Notes under the pieces: generated by a model
What the model was told of the DNA's origin: nothing
The model's database searches: none
Seen by the model: the letters and a program-made list of their open reading frames with translations, nothing else
In this document: piece after piece, positions 7,888-18,181 of the stretch
Numbering within the stretch: the stretch's first letter is position 1
How the letters are laid out: every line of letters starts with the position of its first letter
Program-made: the position numbers and the translations under genes
Assembly: GCA_964552235.1 (NCBI GenBank)
Contig: CAZKGO010000015.1
Coordinates: 1-64,000, forward strand
DNA from: CAVTHK01 sp964552235
GTDB lineage: Bacteria; Spirochaetota; Spirochaetia; SZUA-6; CAVTHK01
Reading direction: 5' to 3'
DNA: 64,000 nt

Positions 7888-10800
7888 TCAGCGGGCAGGC
7901 ACGGTAGCCGAAGGCCGGACCGTTCCGACATCGGGGGCCGCTGCTTCGAGTACCTCGCGCAGCAGCAGGATCCTCCGCCCCCCGCTCTGCATCACGTCGA
8001 TCCACTGCTGCTGCGTCACTCCGATCGCCATGACCGACGCGACGTTGGTCGTCGCCACCAGGCCCGCCCTGTTGCGCACCTGCAGCCTGACGGCGTAGGG
8101 ACTGTTGGGCTGCAGTCCCGCGGGCGCGATGTCGAAGTCCATCGCGATCGGCGCCGTGGTCTGGAGGTCGCCTTGAGGCTGCATCCACTCACCGGCGCGC
8201 CACGGCGCCCCTGCAGCCGCTGTCTGCCAGACGTCCCAACGCACGGCGGCCAGCCCCGACTCGGCATCCTGCGCCGTGAGCCTGACCTTGAGAGCCAGCA
8301 TCCCCACCTGTCCGGCCACCGCCTCGATCGCGGCTTGAGGCTCGGTCTGGTCCACGAGCACCGGCTCCGAGGCGCCCACGCTCGTGAGCCCCGCACCGTT
8401 GGTCGCCCGCACCAGGGCGAAGTATCGGCCGCCCTGCGTCAGGCCCAGCCCGGTGAGAGGCACACGGTAGTCGGTGAGCAGCTGCGGCCCCGCCTGAGCG
8501 ACCGCGGCGGCGCTGGCTTGCGCCGCCGCACCGGCGGCCGCGGTCGCCGTCTGGCCGACCACGCCCGTCTGCACGACCTCCATCCAGCCTGCAGCGCCGA
8601 CCACGATGCCCGAGGCGTCTTCCACGAGGTAGGGCCGGGCGGTCCGCGCAACCCTGGTCCACGGCAGCACGTCGGGCGACTCCGGGGTGCTCCCGATCCC
8701 GTACTCGTAGCCGACGATGCCCGAGACCCCGTCGCTGACCTCGTTCCACCCGATCGTCAGCGCCGAACGGTCGGCGGAAATGCCGGCAGGCTCCGTAGCG
8801 ACGACAGGGGGCGGTGGAGGCCCGGCGCCGGGGTAGAACAAGGTGACGCTTCTGCTCGCCACGCTCTGCCTGCCCACGCCGTTGGTGGCGCGGAGAGTGA
8901 AGAACACGGGCGTCCCGGCGGTCACCGGAACGTCCGCGACGGTGCCGGTGGTCGCAGTCACCTCGGTCCAATCGACGAGATCGGCCAGGGAGGCCTGGCT
9001 ACCAAGGGCGAGCTCGTGCGACACCACGCCGCTCTGGGCATCGCTGGCCAGCCGCACGCGGAAGCGCAGCGAGTTGGGATGGCCGTCGGCGGTGATCTGC
9101 TCGAGCTGCTCGATCGCCAGCTCCGCCGGGCCCGTGAGGTCCACGAGCAGCGGCTGGGAGATTCCCACGCTCTGCAGGCCGGCTCCGTTGGTGACCCGCA
9201 CCAGCACGGCGTAGCGGCCCGCATGCGCGAGGGCGAGCGGCCGAATGTTCACCTCGGTCCTGCCCCCGGCGTCGGTCCAGCCCAGCACGTCGGGCTGAGG
9301 CGTCGCCGCGCCGGCGGCCGTTCCGGCCTGGGCAAAGACGTCCAGCGTGGTGGCCAGTCCAGTGAGGCCTGCGATTCCTGAGGTCTCCATGGGCAGGGCG
9401 CCCATGCTCACTTCGTTCGAACCGGCGGGCGGCGGGGCCTCGATCGTGGCGACGCCGTATTCGTAGCGCTGGACGCCCGACTCAAAGTCGGACGCGGACC
9501 AGCGGGCCGTGATCTGCTCGGCCTCGCCGGTGACGGTCGAAGCCAGCAGCACCAGCGGCACCGTCGGAGGCGTGGTGTCGCCGGCGTCGAGCATCTGCGA
9601 AACCGAACCGCCCTCGGCCGCGTAGCTCACTGGGAAGCGCAGCCTGCGCACGATCGTGTAGCCGCCGGCTCCGCGAACCCGCAGCAGCAGCGCGCGGTTT
9701 CCCGGCTGATCGTTTCTTGAGAGGAACAGCTCGAGCAGCTCCTGCCGCGTGCCGACGGAGTACCACGGCACCTGGGGCGCCCCTTCGGCGCTCTGCGGTC
9801 CCGACGGACTCATGCCGTAGACCCCGCTGGTCTGCACCTCGACCGTCGTGTCCACGATGGTGCCGGCCAGAGCGGCCTCTACGCGCCAGGCCGCCTCGGC
9901 CACGCCGACCGGGTGTGTGGCGGCAAAGGAGGCGGCGAGCCGGCCGATGTCGGGTCCACTGCTGGCGTAGCCTCCCGAGACCGTCGTGAGCTGCGGCACC
10001 TGCAGGTAGGGCGCGATCTCGGCGCGCTTGGCCGCGAAGTAGACGCGCACCGAAACCCCGGACAGCGTCCCCACCTGACCCGTGATGCCGCCGGTTCCGG
10101 TCGAAACCTCCAGACCACCCGCAGCGAGCGTGCCCGAGGCGATCGGCGCTGCCTGCGAAAGGATGCCGGCCGCGGCGCTCGTACTGCGCAGCGACAGTCC
10201 CGTCGCTTGCATGCCGGAGGAGCCGGACGCGTTGCCCGCCCCGTCGACGGGAAGCGTGCCGGTTCCGTAGACCGCAAGCTGGTCGTAGATCTCGTGCAGC
10301 AGCTCGTAGAGCGCGGCCTTGCGCTCGTAGACCATGGCGGCGCTGCCGGTGGCCCGGGCCCAGCTCGCGCGGAAAGGCTCGACGCTGTCCCTGTGGGCAG
10401 CGAGGGCCTGCTCCTTGCGCTGCGGCGCCAGCTGGGCGGCGGCAGTAAAGCCGGACCGCGGGATGGCAAACCAGATCTCCACCCCCGACTCGCGGAACAG
10501 CAGGTCCGAGTTGCTCTGGGGCGTGTAGTCGTCGATCTCGGCGCCCTGCGCCCGCCCCATGGCTATGAGAGCATTGATCAGCGAAACGCGGTCCCGGTTC
10601 CACTCCGACTGCCGCTGATAGGACAGGCCGTAGTTGATCTGGGTCATCAGCTCGCGGATCGCGTCCTCGCCGAGGAACAGCCGCGGCACGCCGTCGATCA
10701 CCCGCGAGTAAGCGAGGTTGCCGAGGGCGGAGAGGGCCTGGGACGCGTAGCGGCCGTTCTGCTCCTGGTAGCGCACGTACTGCTCGAGGTAGGCGCCGAA

Positions 10801-13800
10801 GCGGGAGTAGACGTCGGCGTACCGCTCGTTCAGGCGCGAGAGGCTCTGCTGATCCTGGTAGAGCACGCGGTCGAGCTCGCGCAGGTTGGCGTCGATGATA
10901 CCGGCCCGCTCGATGAACTCGGTCTGGTAGTTGGCAAAGGCCTCGCGGGCCGAGGCAAAGGCCGCCTTGCGCGCCACCGCAGCGCCGCCGTCGAAGCCGA
11001 AGCCGGACTTGACGCGCTTGGTCCGGCCTCCGATCTGGACGGTGCGCTCCTCGAAGCCCTTGAAGGGATTCTCTCCGGAGGCGAGATCGGCGACGCTGGG
11101 CAGCGGCTCCACGAGCAGCGGCTGGATATCGGCGAGCCGCGCGGTCACCTGATCGTGCAGCGCGCTGAGCGACTGCAGGCGCGTGTCGATGGCGCCCCGG
11201 GCGTTGGCCAGTTCGGTGCGCATCTGGTAGAGGGCCTGCGCCTCAGGCCCGAACAGCGTCTGGTTGGCCGCGGCCAGGACCGGCGGCAGCCCCGACTCGT
11301 AGTGGTTGAGCTCGAAGGCGGCGTAGCTTGCCGCGGCGAGGAACCCGAGCAGCCCGGAGCGCTCGACCAGGGCCAGGCCCGCAGCCTCGCGCTGCGCCTC
11401 GTCGAGCTGGTAGAGCGCCAGCTCGGCGGCTTCCAGCGCCGCCTGCAGCTCGTCGCGCGACTGCTGCATGGCGTCGGCCATGTGGCGCGCGTCCTCGATG
11501 ATCTTGTCGTACTCCTCGTTGCGGCCCTTGCCGCCGTCGATACCGTCGCTGCCGATGGCCACCCACAGGCTGCCGTTGAACACCGTGATCCAGCAGATCT
11601 TGAACTTGAAGGAGCCGACCGCGTACAGGATGAACTTGGGCATCACGATCAGAGCGCCTTCGAGCTTGGCCGAAGCAGACAGCAGGCCCCAGAGGATCTC
11701 GCCCCGCAGCCATACGGCGGCGTAGATGCCGAGCGAGTCGGGGTCGATCGCCGCGTAGTACCAGACCATGCCCTCGACGCCGATCTCCCCCGAGACGATT
11801 CCGAGGTCGGCCCCGATGCTGACCTTCATGTCCATCATGAAGCCCGGTGGACCCACGAACAGGCTTCCGGTGGCAATGCCCTCTCCGAGGATCGCCACGT
11901 TGATGTAGCCGGTCACTCCCCAGAGGTCGCTGGAGTAGACGTAGAACTCCAGCCGTCCCGTCGCCGAGATGATCTTCACGATGTCGACGTTGACGGTGAA
12001 GGCTCCCTCGGCAAAGGCGGGGTCCCATCCAATGGCGAGGTAGGCCTTGCCCTCGAGGAGCCCCGAGCCCACCTCGACCTCGGCGTCCAGGTTGAAGTAG
12101 TTGGCCGTGATCGTGACCAGAGCGCGCCCGGACACCAGCGACTCGGCGCCGACCTTGACCCCTCCGAGCACCATGACGGCGAAGCTGCCCGGGTTGGTCG
12201 CCCCGCCGGGCCTCCGGTTGGTGATCTCGTCGTCGAGCTCGGGACGCTCGAACCGGGCGAGCATGCGCACGAGCTGCAGGTCCTCCTCCACAGGGTTGAT
12301 GAAGAAGCCGCCGCCAATCTCGCTGATCATCACCCCGGGGCCGACGGGAACCGTGAGGCCGGCGACGGCCACGAAGACGCCCATCGTCGGCTTGTTGTTC
12401 TGCTTGCCGATCTTGCCCACGGCGATGGCCGAGATGCCGCTCGGCAGCGAAACGCTGCCGGCCACTCGAAGCAGCGCCGGCTGGTAGGCGACGTCGGCCA
12501 TGATCTCGGCGCCGCAGGCGGCCACGCGGGCCCGCCGCAGCACGAAGCTGCGCCCCTGGCCGACGGGCTTATAGACCGTGAGCTCCTCGAAGCCGCCGCT
12601 CATGATCGGGTCGTCCTGGCTTCCGATGTTGACCACGGCCCCGAGCAGCCGGAAATAGCTCTCGACCTGGATCGACTGCTCGGCCTTGGCGAACTGCCGG
12701 TCGTTGCCGCTTCCCGTGGTCGCGTCGGCCTCGAAAGTCAGGGTCGTGGGGGAGTCGCTCCAGCTCACCTCCTCGACGCCGATGAACACGATGTCCATCA
12801 CCTTGAGGTGGCCGCCGACAAAGTTCTCGATCGAGAGGCCCGAGCCGTCCAGGCCTATGCTCAGGCCCTCGAAGTTGACCCGGCCTTCGACCTCCGAGAT
12901 GCCTATCTGGATGCCTCCGGTGAGCACGAGGGCGAGGGGCGAGCCGCTGATGGCGAGCTCATCCACGTAGACCACCAGCGCCTCGAGGTCGAGCACTTTG
13001 TCGGTGAGCAGCACGGCGCTCGAGGGCGCGCTCCAGGTAAAGTCGCCGCCCATGGTGACGCGCACGCCGCCCTGGAACACCCCCTGGGCGTCGAGCTCGC
13101 CAAAGGTGACGCGCCGGGCGTTCGCCTCGGCCTGCGAGCCGTCGTTGTTCTGCAGGCCGTCGAGGTAGAAGTCGGCGCCGACGCGGACCTCGCTATGGTC
13201 GCGGTCGAAGCTGCCGCCGGCAAAGGCCAGGTGAAGCGCCAGGTGCGTGATGTCCACCGTGGCGATGCCGAGGTCCCACTCGGTCGCGTCGCTTCCGATG
13301 CCGTGGCCCTCTCCGCCGGGGCGCAGCTCCGCGATCGGCGCGATGTCGCCGCTGGCGTTGCCCTCGGTGTCGAAGGCGATCTCGAACGGGATCGCGCCCA
13401 GGCCGTCGAATGGATAGGGCAGGTTGCGCAGCTCGCCGGCGATCTTCATGCCGAACACGCCGTTGTCGACCTCGAAGCGCAGGCGGTTGAGCATGAGGTA
13501 ATCGGGCACCACCGCGAAGGGCGGCGAGAAATCCACGCCGGCGACAAAGGTGCCGTCGGAGTAAATGGCCAGATTGCGGAAGTTGGTGAGCTGGCGCTGG
13601 GAAGTCGAGCCCCCACTGCGCTCGCCCCAGCTGATGACTCCCGAGATCGAGACGTACCAGCGGTCGGTGGCCGCGTCGCGGCCGAGCACGAGGGCGCGGG
13701 CGTTGGCGTCCACGTCCTGGAGGGCGAACCTGACGCCGAACGCCTCGAAGCTCATGTCGTCGGCTTCGGTAAAGGAGAAGCTCTTGCCTTCCACGCCGTC

Positions 13801-15690
13801 GGCCCTGAGGATAAGGCCATTGAGAAAGTCATCAATCATGGAGAAGGGCGCGGGCAGGTCGGCCGAGCCGATCTGGGCCAGCAGGTTGCCCGGGAAGTCC
13901 GCGTCGATCAGCAAGTGGTCGGTCGGCGTCTCCGCGTTGCCCTCGAAATGAACGGCGCGCACCTTGAGCAGGCCCTTCGCGAAGGTGATGTTGTTCGCCA
14001 GCGGGCCGTCAGTGACCAGATCGTTGCTGACCGTGCCGGCGCGCACCACGTAGGAGGCGGGATTGCCGAGGGGGAAGCGCACCACCAGGCCCTCGACCGA
14101 GAGTGCGTCGGCGTCGGTCTCGGCGTTGCCGAGCGAGAGGAAGCGCATGCGCGCCTTGCCGGTAAAGGTGTACTCCTCGTAGCCCTGGGCGTCGTTGCGC
14201 GTGGCCTCGGCCGTGCCGTTGAGCTCGAACAGCTCGGCGACGCCTGGTACGAGGGTCAGGCGCTGCGGCGGGAACGGCGAAGGCTGGTTCGACACCTCGT
14301 AGACCGCCGACCGCGTGATGCTGTCGGGGGAGTAGATCTCCACCTGAACCGTATGCGTCCCCGGGGTGTCGGTGGGCAGCAACCCTTCGATGGGAAAGGT
14401 GGCGATGCCGGGCACGTTGACCACGAAGCGCGGGTTCGCCGACCAGCCGGTGCTGCCGTCGACCCTCACCTCGCCCGAGACGAGGCCGGTGCCGGTCCCC
14501 GTGATGTGGATCAGCGGCTGCTGGATCTGGTCACCCGGGTTGTAGGGCGAAGGCGGCAGCTGGATCTCCACGTCCATGATGTTGAGCGTCGAGGCAAGGC
14601 CGCCAGTCACGCTGGCGGTGAACGTCACGGCCGCGGAGACCGGCTGGCCCTGGCTGCTGTTGCCGCTGGCGGTGAGCACCACGGTGAAGGAGCCCGTCGA
14701 GGCGGCGCCCAACGCTTTGGCCCGGGCGATGTCGTCGAGCAGGATCTGGTGATCGAGAGTGGCGCTGGCGCCGGCTGCCAGAGGCACGGACACGCTGCGC
14801 TGCGGGCCTTCTTCTGTCCCCCACGCCGTCGTGTAGGTGCGCGTCTCACGCAGCGTGTTGATGTTCACGCTTCCGCCGCTGGCGGTCAGGGTCAAGGTGA
14901 CTGTGCGCGATGTCTCCCCGGCGGCAAAGCTCAGGATCGACGGGCTCGCCGTGATCGACAGCGACGGCCCCATCGCGTTGATCACCGTCGTGGCTTCGGC
15001 GCTCGCGCTGTTGCCCGCGCGGTCCCATGCGGTGACCCGGAACCCGTAGGTCTGGCCGTTGCTGCCCGAGAAGGTCTGGGACGTGCGGGTGGCACCGGTG
15101 AGCCAGCGCTGCCACGCGCCTGCGCCGATTCGGTAGTCGACGTCGTAGCGGGCCACGCCGCTGTCGGCGTCGGTGGCCGTCCAGCTGACGGTAAAGGTCG
15201 TGGCGGTCTGGATGGCCGCCAGCGGGAGGCTCACGGAGGGCGGCGTGGTGTCGCCCGTTCCAGTCGTGATCAGCACGCCGTCGGAGATGCCGGTGGCTAC
15301 GATGATTTCTTCCCATTCCCAGGCCGTGACCTTGAGCCGGTAGACGGCGCCTGCCTGCAGCGGTGGCGAGCAGGCGGCCCCCGGGATCGTCACCTGCACC
15401 TCGTTCTCGCTGTAGCCGGGCACGGAATCCTCGGGCACCTGGCCCCAGAACACCGTCACCGGGATTTCGCCTGTCTCCCAAACAAGCTCGTAGCTGTAGC
15501 GATTGGGGGCCGGAGCCGGAGGCCAGTCTATGCCGCTGGCGCTCCAGCTGCCCCGGTACTCCGCGGTTGAACTCTGCGTGTCGATGTCGACGCCGAGCGT
15601 CGGGCCGTCATAGACCTCGATGCTCTGCGCCGCGGCTGTCACCGCAAGCAGGGCAGCCGCCGAAAGGAAAGCCCACCTTTTCATCCGCAC
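7888..15690 (-). CDS. Giant secreted protein (2600 aa) with Ig/FN3-like domains and a helical insert
   Basis: Signal peptide at residues 1-21 (MRMKRW, then an alanine-rich core ending AAA-QS). FN3/Ig-like modules occur around 145-240 (DTTPPSVSLP followed by FTVSWTATDADSG) and from about 2035 to the C-terminus (DTTPPTVPLVL, ITARWSASDFESG). Between them, roughly 480-1390 is a glycine- and aspartate-rich beta region with many VxxGG and LxGxxxIG stretches. About 1390-1800 is strongly helical, probably coiled coil (for example DKIIEDARHMADAMQQSRDE). No transmembrane anchor or C-terminal sorting signal is obvious. The overall family is not recognised. An adhesin or surface-fibre role is inferred from size, secretion and domain type. 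It is the first gene of an operon with the FN3 protein and has a promoter at 15740-15769. Confidence 0.8.
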   Translation of the reverse strand: MRMKRWAFLSAAALLAVTAAAQSIEVYDGPTLGVDIDTQSSTAEYRGSWSASGIDWPPAPAPNRYSYELVWETGEIPVTVFWGQVPEDSVPGYSENEVQVTIPGAACSPPLQAGAVYRLKVTAWEWEEIIVATGISDGVLITTGTGDTTPPSVSLPLAAIQTATTFTVSWTATDADSGVARYDVDYRIGAGAWQRWLTGATRTSQTFSGSNGQTYGFRVTAWDRAGNSASAEATTVINAMGPSLSITASPSILSFAAGETSRTVTLTLTASGGSVNINTLRETRTYTTAWGTEEGPQRSVSVPLAAGASATLDHQILLDDIARAKALGAASTGSFTVVLTASGNSSQGQPVSAAVTFTASVTGGLASTLNIMDVEIQLPPSPYNPGDQIQQPLIHITGTGTGLVSGEVRVDGSTGWSANPRFVVNVPGIATFPIEGLLPTDTPGTHTVQVEIYSPDSITRSAVYEVSNQPSPFPPQRLTLVPGVAELFELNGTAEATRNDAQGYEEYTFTGKARMRFLSLGNAETDADALSVEGLVVRFPLGNPASYVVRAGTVSNDLVTDGPLANNITFAKGLLKVRAVHFEGNAETPTDHLLIDADFPGNLLAQIGSADLPAPFSMIDDFLNGLILRADGVEGKSFSFTEADDMSFEAFGVRFALQDVDANARALVLGRDAATDRWYVSISGVISWGERSGGSTSQRQLTNFRNLAIYSDGTFVAGVDFSPPFAVVPDYLMLNRLRFEVDNGVFGMKIAGELRNLPYPFDGLGAIPFEIAFDTEGNASGDIAPIAELRPGGEGHGIGSDATEWDLGIATVDITHLALHLAFAGGSFDRDHSEVRVGADFYLDGLQNNDGSQAEANARRVTFGELDAQGVFQGGVRVTMGGDFTWSAPSSAVLLTDKVLDLEALVVYVDELAISGSPLALVLTGGIQIGISEVEGRVNFEGLSIGLDGSGLSIENFVGGHLKVMDIVFIGVEEVSWSDSPTTLTFEADATTGSGNDRQFAKAEQSIQVESYFRLLGAVVNIGSQDDPIMSGGFEELTVYKPVGQGRSFVLRRARVAACGAEIMADVAYQPALLRVAGSVSLPSGISAIAVGKIGKQNNKPTMGVFVAVAGLTVPVGPGVMISEIGGGFFINPVEEDLQLVRMLARFERPELDDEITNRRPGGATNPGSFAVMVLGGVKVGAESLVSGRALVTITANYFNLDAEVEVGSGLLEGKAYLAIGWDPAFAEGAFTVNVDIVKIISATGRLEFYVYSSDLWGVTGYINVAILGEGIATGSLFVGPPGFMMDMKVSIGADLGIVSGEIGVEGMVWYYAAIDPDSLGIYAAVWLRGEILWGLLSASAKLEGALIVMPKFILYAVGSFKFKICWITVFNGSLWVAIGSDGIDGGKGRNEEYDKIIEDARHMADAMQQSRDELQAALEAAELALYQLDEAQREAAGLALVERSGLLGFLAAASYAAFELNHYESGLPPVLAAANQTLFGPEAQALYQMRTELANARGAIDTRLQSLSALHDQVTARLADIQPLLVEPLPSVADLASGENPFKGFEERTVQIGGRTKRVKSGFGFDGGAAVARKAAFASAREAFANYQTEFIERAGIIDANLRELDRVLYQDQQSLSRLNERYADVYSRFGAYLEQYVRYQEQNGRYASQALSALGNLAYSRVIDGVPRLFLGEDAIRELMTQINYGLSYQRQSEWNRDRVSLINALIAMGRAQGAEIDDYTPQSNSDLLFRESGVEIWFAIPRSGFTAAAQLAPQRKEQALAAHRDSVEPFRASWARATGSAAMVYERKAALYELLHEIYDQLAVYGTGTLPVDGAGNASGSSGMQATGLSLRSTSAAAGILSQAAPIASGTLAAGGLEVSTGTGGITGQVGTLSGVSVRVYFAAKRAEIAPYLQVPQLTTVSGGYASSGPDIGRLAASFAATHPVGVAEAAWRVEAALAGTIVDTTVEVQTSGVYGMSPSGPQSAEGAPQVPWYSVGTRQELLELFLSRNDQPGNRALLLRVRGAGGYTIVRRLRFPVSYAAEGGSVSQMLDAGDTTPPTVPLVLLASTVTGEAEQITARWSASDFESGVQRYEYGVATIEAPPPAGSNEVSMGALPMETSGIAGLTGLATTLDVFAQAGTAAGAATPQPDVLGWTDAGGRTEVNIRPLALAHAGRYAVLVRVTNGAGLQSVGISQPLLVDLTGPAELAIEQLEQITADGHPNSLRFRVRLASDAQSGVVSHELALGSQASLADLVDWTEVTATTGTVADVPVTAGTPVFFTLRATNGVGRQSVASRSVTLFYPGAGPPPPPVVATEPAGISADRSALTIGWNEVSDGVSGIVGYEYGIGSTPESPDVLPWTRVARTARPYLVEDASGIVVGAAGWMEVVQTGVVGQTATAAAGAAAQASAAAVAQAGPQLLTDYRVPLTGLGLTQGGRYFALVRATNGAGLTSVGASEPVLVDQTEPQAAIEAVAGQVGMLALKVRLTAQDAESGLAAVRWDVWQTAAAGAPWRAGEWMQPQGDLQTTAPIAMDFDIAPAGLQPNSPYAVRLQVRNRAGLVATTNVASVMAIGVTQQQWIDVMQSGGRRILLLREVLEAAAPDVGTVRPSATVPAR

Positions 15691-15739
15691 ACCCTCTATC
15701 AGACAGGACAGGGGGCGGCCGTGCGCCGTCCAGCTTTCA

Positions 15740-15769
15740 ATTGTAGGGTATCGAGCGGCTGTTTGCCAG
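15740..15769 (-). promoter_or_regulatory. Promoter of the giant secreted protein operon
   Basis: Minus strand CTGGCA (15769-15764), 18-base spacer, TACAAT (15745-15740). The predicted leader is about 45 bases and contains GAGGGTG shortly before the ATG at 15690. Confidence 0.5.
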
Positions 15770-15815
15770 TGTTAGGCGCGCGCCGCGCAGGGGCCGTTAG
15801 GCGCCCGGCCGCCTC

Positions 15816-15844
15816 TTGCGATCCGGCCGCGGACGTCCCAAAAT
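15816..15844 (+). promoter_or_regulatory. Candidate promoter of the barrel gene at 15880
   Basis: TTGCGA (15816-15821), 17-base spacer, CAAAAT (15839-15844), inside a locally AT-rich patch (15840-15850). It is divergent from the promoter at 15740-15769. The -10 box is weak. Confidence 0.35.
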
Positions 15845-15879
15845 AAATAAAGGCAGGGGCAGCGTCCCGGAGGAAGAAC

Positions 15880-17694
15880 GTGAAGCGGTTCATCGTCCTG
15901 GTTGCGGCTGGGGCCCTTCTGGCTCCCGCAGGGGCCGAGGTGACGATCGTGCGGCGCCTTCCCGCCACCGGGGAGACCATCGGGCAGGCCCAGTGGACAG
16001 CGCCGCGGCCCGAGGCCGGCCGGGCGCTCGAACGGCCCCGGATCTCCGGCCGCCTGTCCACCGGCGCGCTCGGCGGCCAGGACATCGCCGGCGACGCTCT
16101 CTACGGCTTCTCCACCGACTCGCAGATCACCGTGGTACAGCCGCTGCGCGGCGCCTCGGCCCTCAGGCTCGACGGGGCTGCCCTGCGCAAGAGCGTGGTC
16201 GACGGCACCAACCAGGCCTACTCGGGCAAGCTCGGCATCATCGGCGAGAAAATGAGCGCCGACATCGAAGGCGGCTACAGGCAGAACGACCGGACCGTCC
16301 AAGGCGAGTCGCTCACCGACATCGACGCCACGATCAGAGCGTCGTTCACGGCTCTGCCCGTGGCCACGCTGCCCGTCAAGCTCGCCTACCAGAGCACCTG
16401 GGCCGACCGGGACGACGCGACCACCTCAGACCGGCAGTCCCACAACGTGCAGCTCGCTGCGGTCGGCACGCTCGGAAAACTGGGCACCGAGCTCACCTGG
16501 GCGCTCAACCAGGCCACGGAGCCGGACAACGAGACCGAGAGCTTCAGTACCAGCGGCCGCTTTTTCGTGAGCGTGCCCCTCGCTTCGTTCGTGGCCCTGC
16601 GCGCCGGCGTCGCCCCGGGCTACACCGACACGACGTACGCGGCCACGGACAACGAAACGCGCACGACGAGCCTGCTGTCGAGCGTCGGCCTTGTGTTCCC
16701 CATCGCCGAAGGAATCGAAACCTATGTCGCCGGCGGACTGCTGAACTCGTGGCGGCGGCAGGAAGGGCCGAGCGCGGTCGAGGACTCAGATGATTTGGCC
16801 GTGCAGGGCGAGATCGGCGCCAACATCAGGGACTGGGCGGGCTTCTCCGCGACGCCGCGCTACGAGATCGCGCGCACCATCGACGGCGGCCTCTCCCATG
16901 TGGCCACGGCGAACGCCTCATGGCAGACCGAGGAGCCGGTCGTGCTGCAGCGGGCCGAGGCCGGAGGCCAGCTCACCTACAGCACCACCGAAGGCGGATC
17001 GGTCCTCCTGGACGAGAAGAAGTGGAACCTGTCCCTCACCGCCGTGCCGGCTCTTGCCATGAACCTGAACGGCGGCTACCAGGGCAGCTTCAGGCGCGAG
17101 CCGCCGTCGGAGATCTGGAACCAGCAGGCCACGCTGTCGTTCACCCACGATCCTCATCCGCTGCTCAGCTACAAGGCGGGGTTCGCCCTGTCGGACTTTG
17201 CCGCGAACACCGACTACGACCTCTTCAAGTACGAGACCTCGGGCGCGGTGTACCTCAAACCGCGGTGGGGCGACCGCGTAGGCACCTTCGGGCTTCTGGA
17301 GACGTTCTCGGTGGCCGACGGCGAGGCCGACACCGAACGGATCTCCAAGGCGAGCGCGCTGATGGCCGTTCCCGTGACGCGCACCGCCCGCCTCGGCTAC
17401 CAGCTCGACTGGGAGTGGGTCGACCCGACCGAGCCCGACGGAGACGACGGCAACATGCTGCGCCACGAGGGCAACGTCTCCTTTGCCGGCCGGAGGCTGC
17501 CCTTCTCCACGAGCGTCCGCTACTCCTTTGCCCACGGATACCGCGGCCCGCGCCACGACGCGGCGGCGCAGCTCGTGGTGCCCTTCGCGAAGGGCTTCGA
17601 GGGGCGCGGCACCTTCAACTTTGCCCACTACGAGCAAGACGACGAGACCCTGGTCCCGTTCGTGCTCGAGCTCGAGGTCTCGCGCGTCTTCTGA
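15880..17694 (+). CDS. Probable outer-membrane beta-barrel protein
   Basis: 604 residues with a signal peptide (MKRFIVLVAAGALLAPAGA, cleavage near residue 19-20). The rest shows alternating polar/hydrophobic strands ending in aromatic residues, and the chain ends ELEVSRVF with a terminal phenylalanine. That ending is the usual signal for BAM-dependent insertion into the outer membrane. The GTG start at 15880 has a strong GGAGGAAG 4-11 bases upstream. No specific family is recognised; a porin-like or structural barrel role is inferred. It is divergent from the giant secreted protein gene and followed 10 bases later by the DUF1883-like gene, so these two are probably co-transcribed. Confidence 0.72.
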   Translation: MKRFIVLVAAGALLAPAGAEVTIVRRLPATGETIGQAQWTAPRPEAGRALERPRISGRLSTGALGGQDIAGDALYGFSTDSQITVVQPLRGASALRLDGAALRKSVVDGTNQAYSGKLGIIGEKMSADIEGGYRQNDRTVQGESLTDIDATIRASFTALPVATLPVKLAYQSTWADRDDATTSDRQSHNVQLAAVGTLGKLGTELTWALNQATEPDNETESFSTSGRFFVSVPLASFVALRAGVAPGYTDTTYAATDNETRTTSLLSSVGLVFPIAEGIETYVAGGLLNSWRRQEGPSAVEDSDDLAVQGEIGANIRDWAGFSATPRYEIARTIDGGLSHVATANASWQTEEPVVLQRAEAGGQLTYSTTEGGSVLLDEKKWNLSLTAVPALAMNLNGGYQGSFRREPPSEIWNQQATLSFTHDPHPLLSYKAGFALSDFAANTDYDLFKYETSGAVYLKPRWGDRVGTFGLLETFSVADGEADTERISKASALMAVPVTRTARLGYQLDWEWVDPTEPDGDDGNMLRHEGNVSFAGRRLPFSTSVRYSFAHGYRGPRHDAAAQLVVPFAKGFEGRGTFNFAHYEQDDETLVPFVLELEVSRVF

Positions 17695-17704
17695 CGCCGG
17701 CGCC

Positions 17705-17977
17705 ATGGCGAGGAAGCACCTTCACAAGGCGATCGAGGTGACGACCCGCGACGAGCTGAAGATCGGACTGACCGCGCCCGCCCACGTGTACCTGCTCGAC
17801 GACGACAACTACTCGCTCTACCTCGACGAGCAGAAGTTCGAGTACTACGGCGACACGGTCGAGCGGTCGCCCTACCGGCTCAAGGCGCCGCGGTCGGGCG
17901 TCTGGCACCTGGTCATCGAGCAGGTGGACCCAGCCGACTCGCTCAACGTGGCTGTCCAGATCATCAAACCGCGATAA
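17705..17977 (+). CDS. DUF1883-like protein
   Basis: 90-residue protein without signal peptide. It matches the DUF1883 pattern: a segment predicted to restrain a small beta-sandwich (DELKIGLTAPAHVYLLDDDNY), then YYGDTVERSPYRL and PRSGVWHLVIEQ, resembling the family's D-x-x-N, YYGG-x-x-x-RSP and P-x-x-G-x-W-H motifs. DUF1883 proteins have no settled function; some are fused to TIR domains. The ATG at 17705 is taken because the homologous region starts shortly after it. It follows the barrel gene closely. Confidence 0.7.
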   Translation: MARKHLHKAIEVTTRDELKIGLTAPAHVYLLDDDNYSLYLDEQKFEYYGDTVERSPYRLKAPRSGVWHLVIEQVDPADSLNVAVQIIKPR

Positions 17978-18006
17978 GGCCGCCGGCGCGCCGGTTCCAC
18001 ACTCGA

Positions 18007-18044
18007 GCGTGCGCCCTTCTTCTGTTGTCTAGCGCGGCGCACGC
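18007..18044. repeat. Inverted repeat, possible terminator or regulatory hairpin
   Basis: GCGTGCGCC (18007-18015) is the exact reverse complement of GGCGCACGC (18036-18044). The 20-base loop is pyrimidine-rich (TTCTTCTGTTGTCT). It lies 30 bases after the DUF1883-like stop codon. It lacks a terminal T tract, so intrinsic termination is uncertain. Confidence 0.4.
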
Positions 18045-18181
18045 CCGAGCCCGTGCCGCACTTGCGGCCTGCTACGAACCAACTGGCCTCGGCGGCGATG
18101 ACGGCGCACGGCGATTGCGCGCAGACCCGCCGCTCGCTGCGGACGCGGGCCACCGACCCCACCGGCCGCGCCGGGACCGCG

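Noticed and set aside
9913..15570. A 1885-codon open frame on the plus strand opposite the giant secreted protein
   Set aside because: It has no signal peptide, no known motif and a His/Arg/Gly-heavy composition typical of antisense frames in GC-rich genes. The minus-strand product has a signal peptide and recognisable domains.
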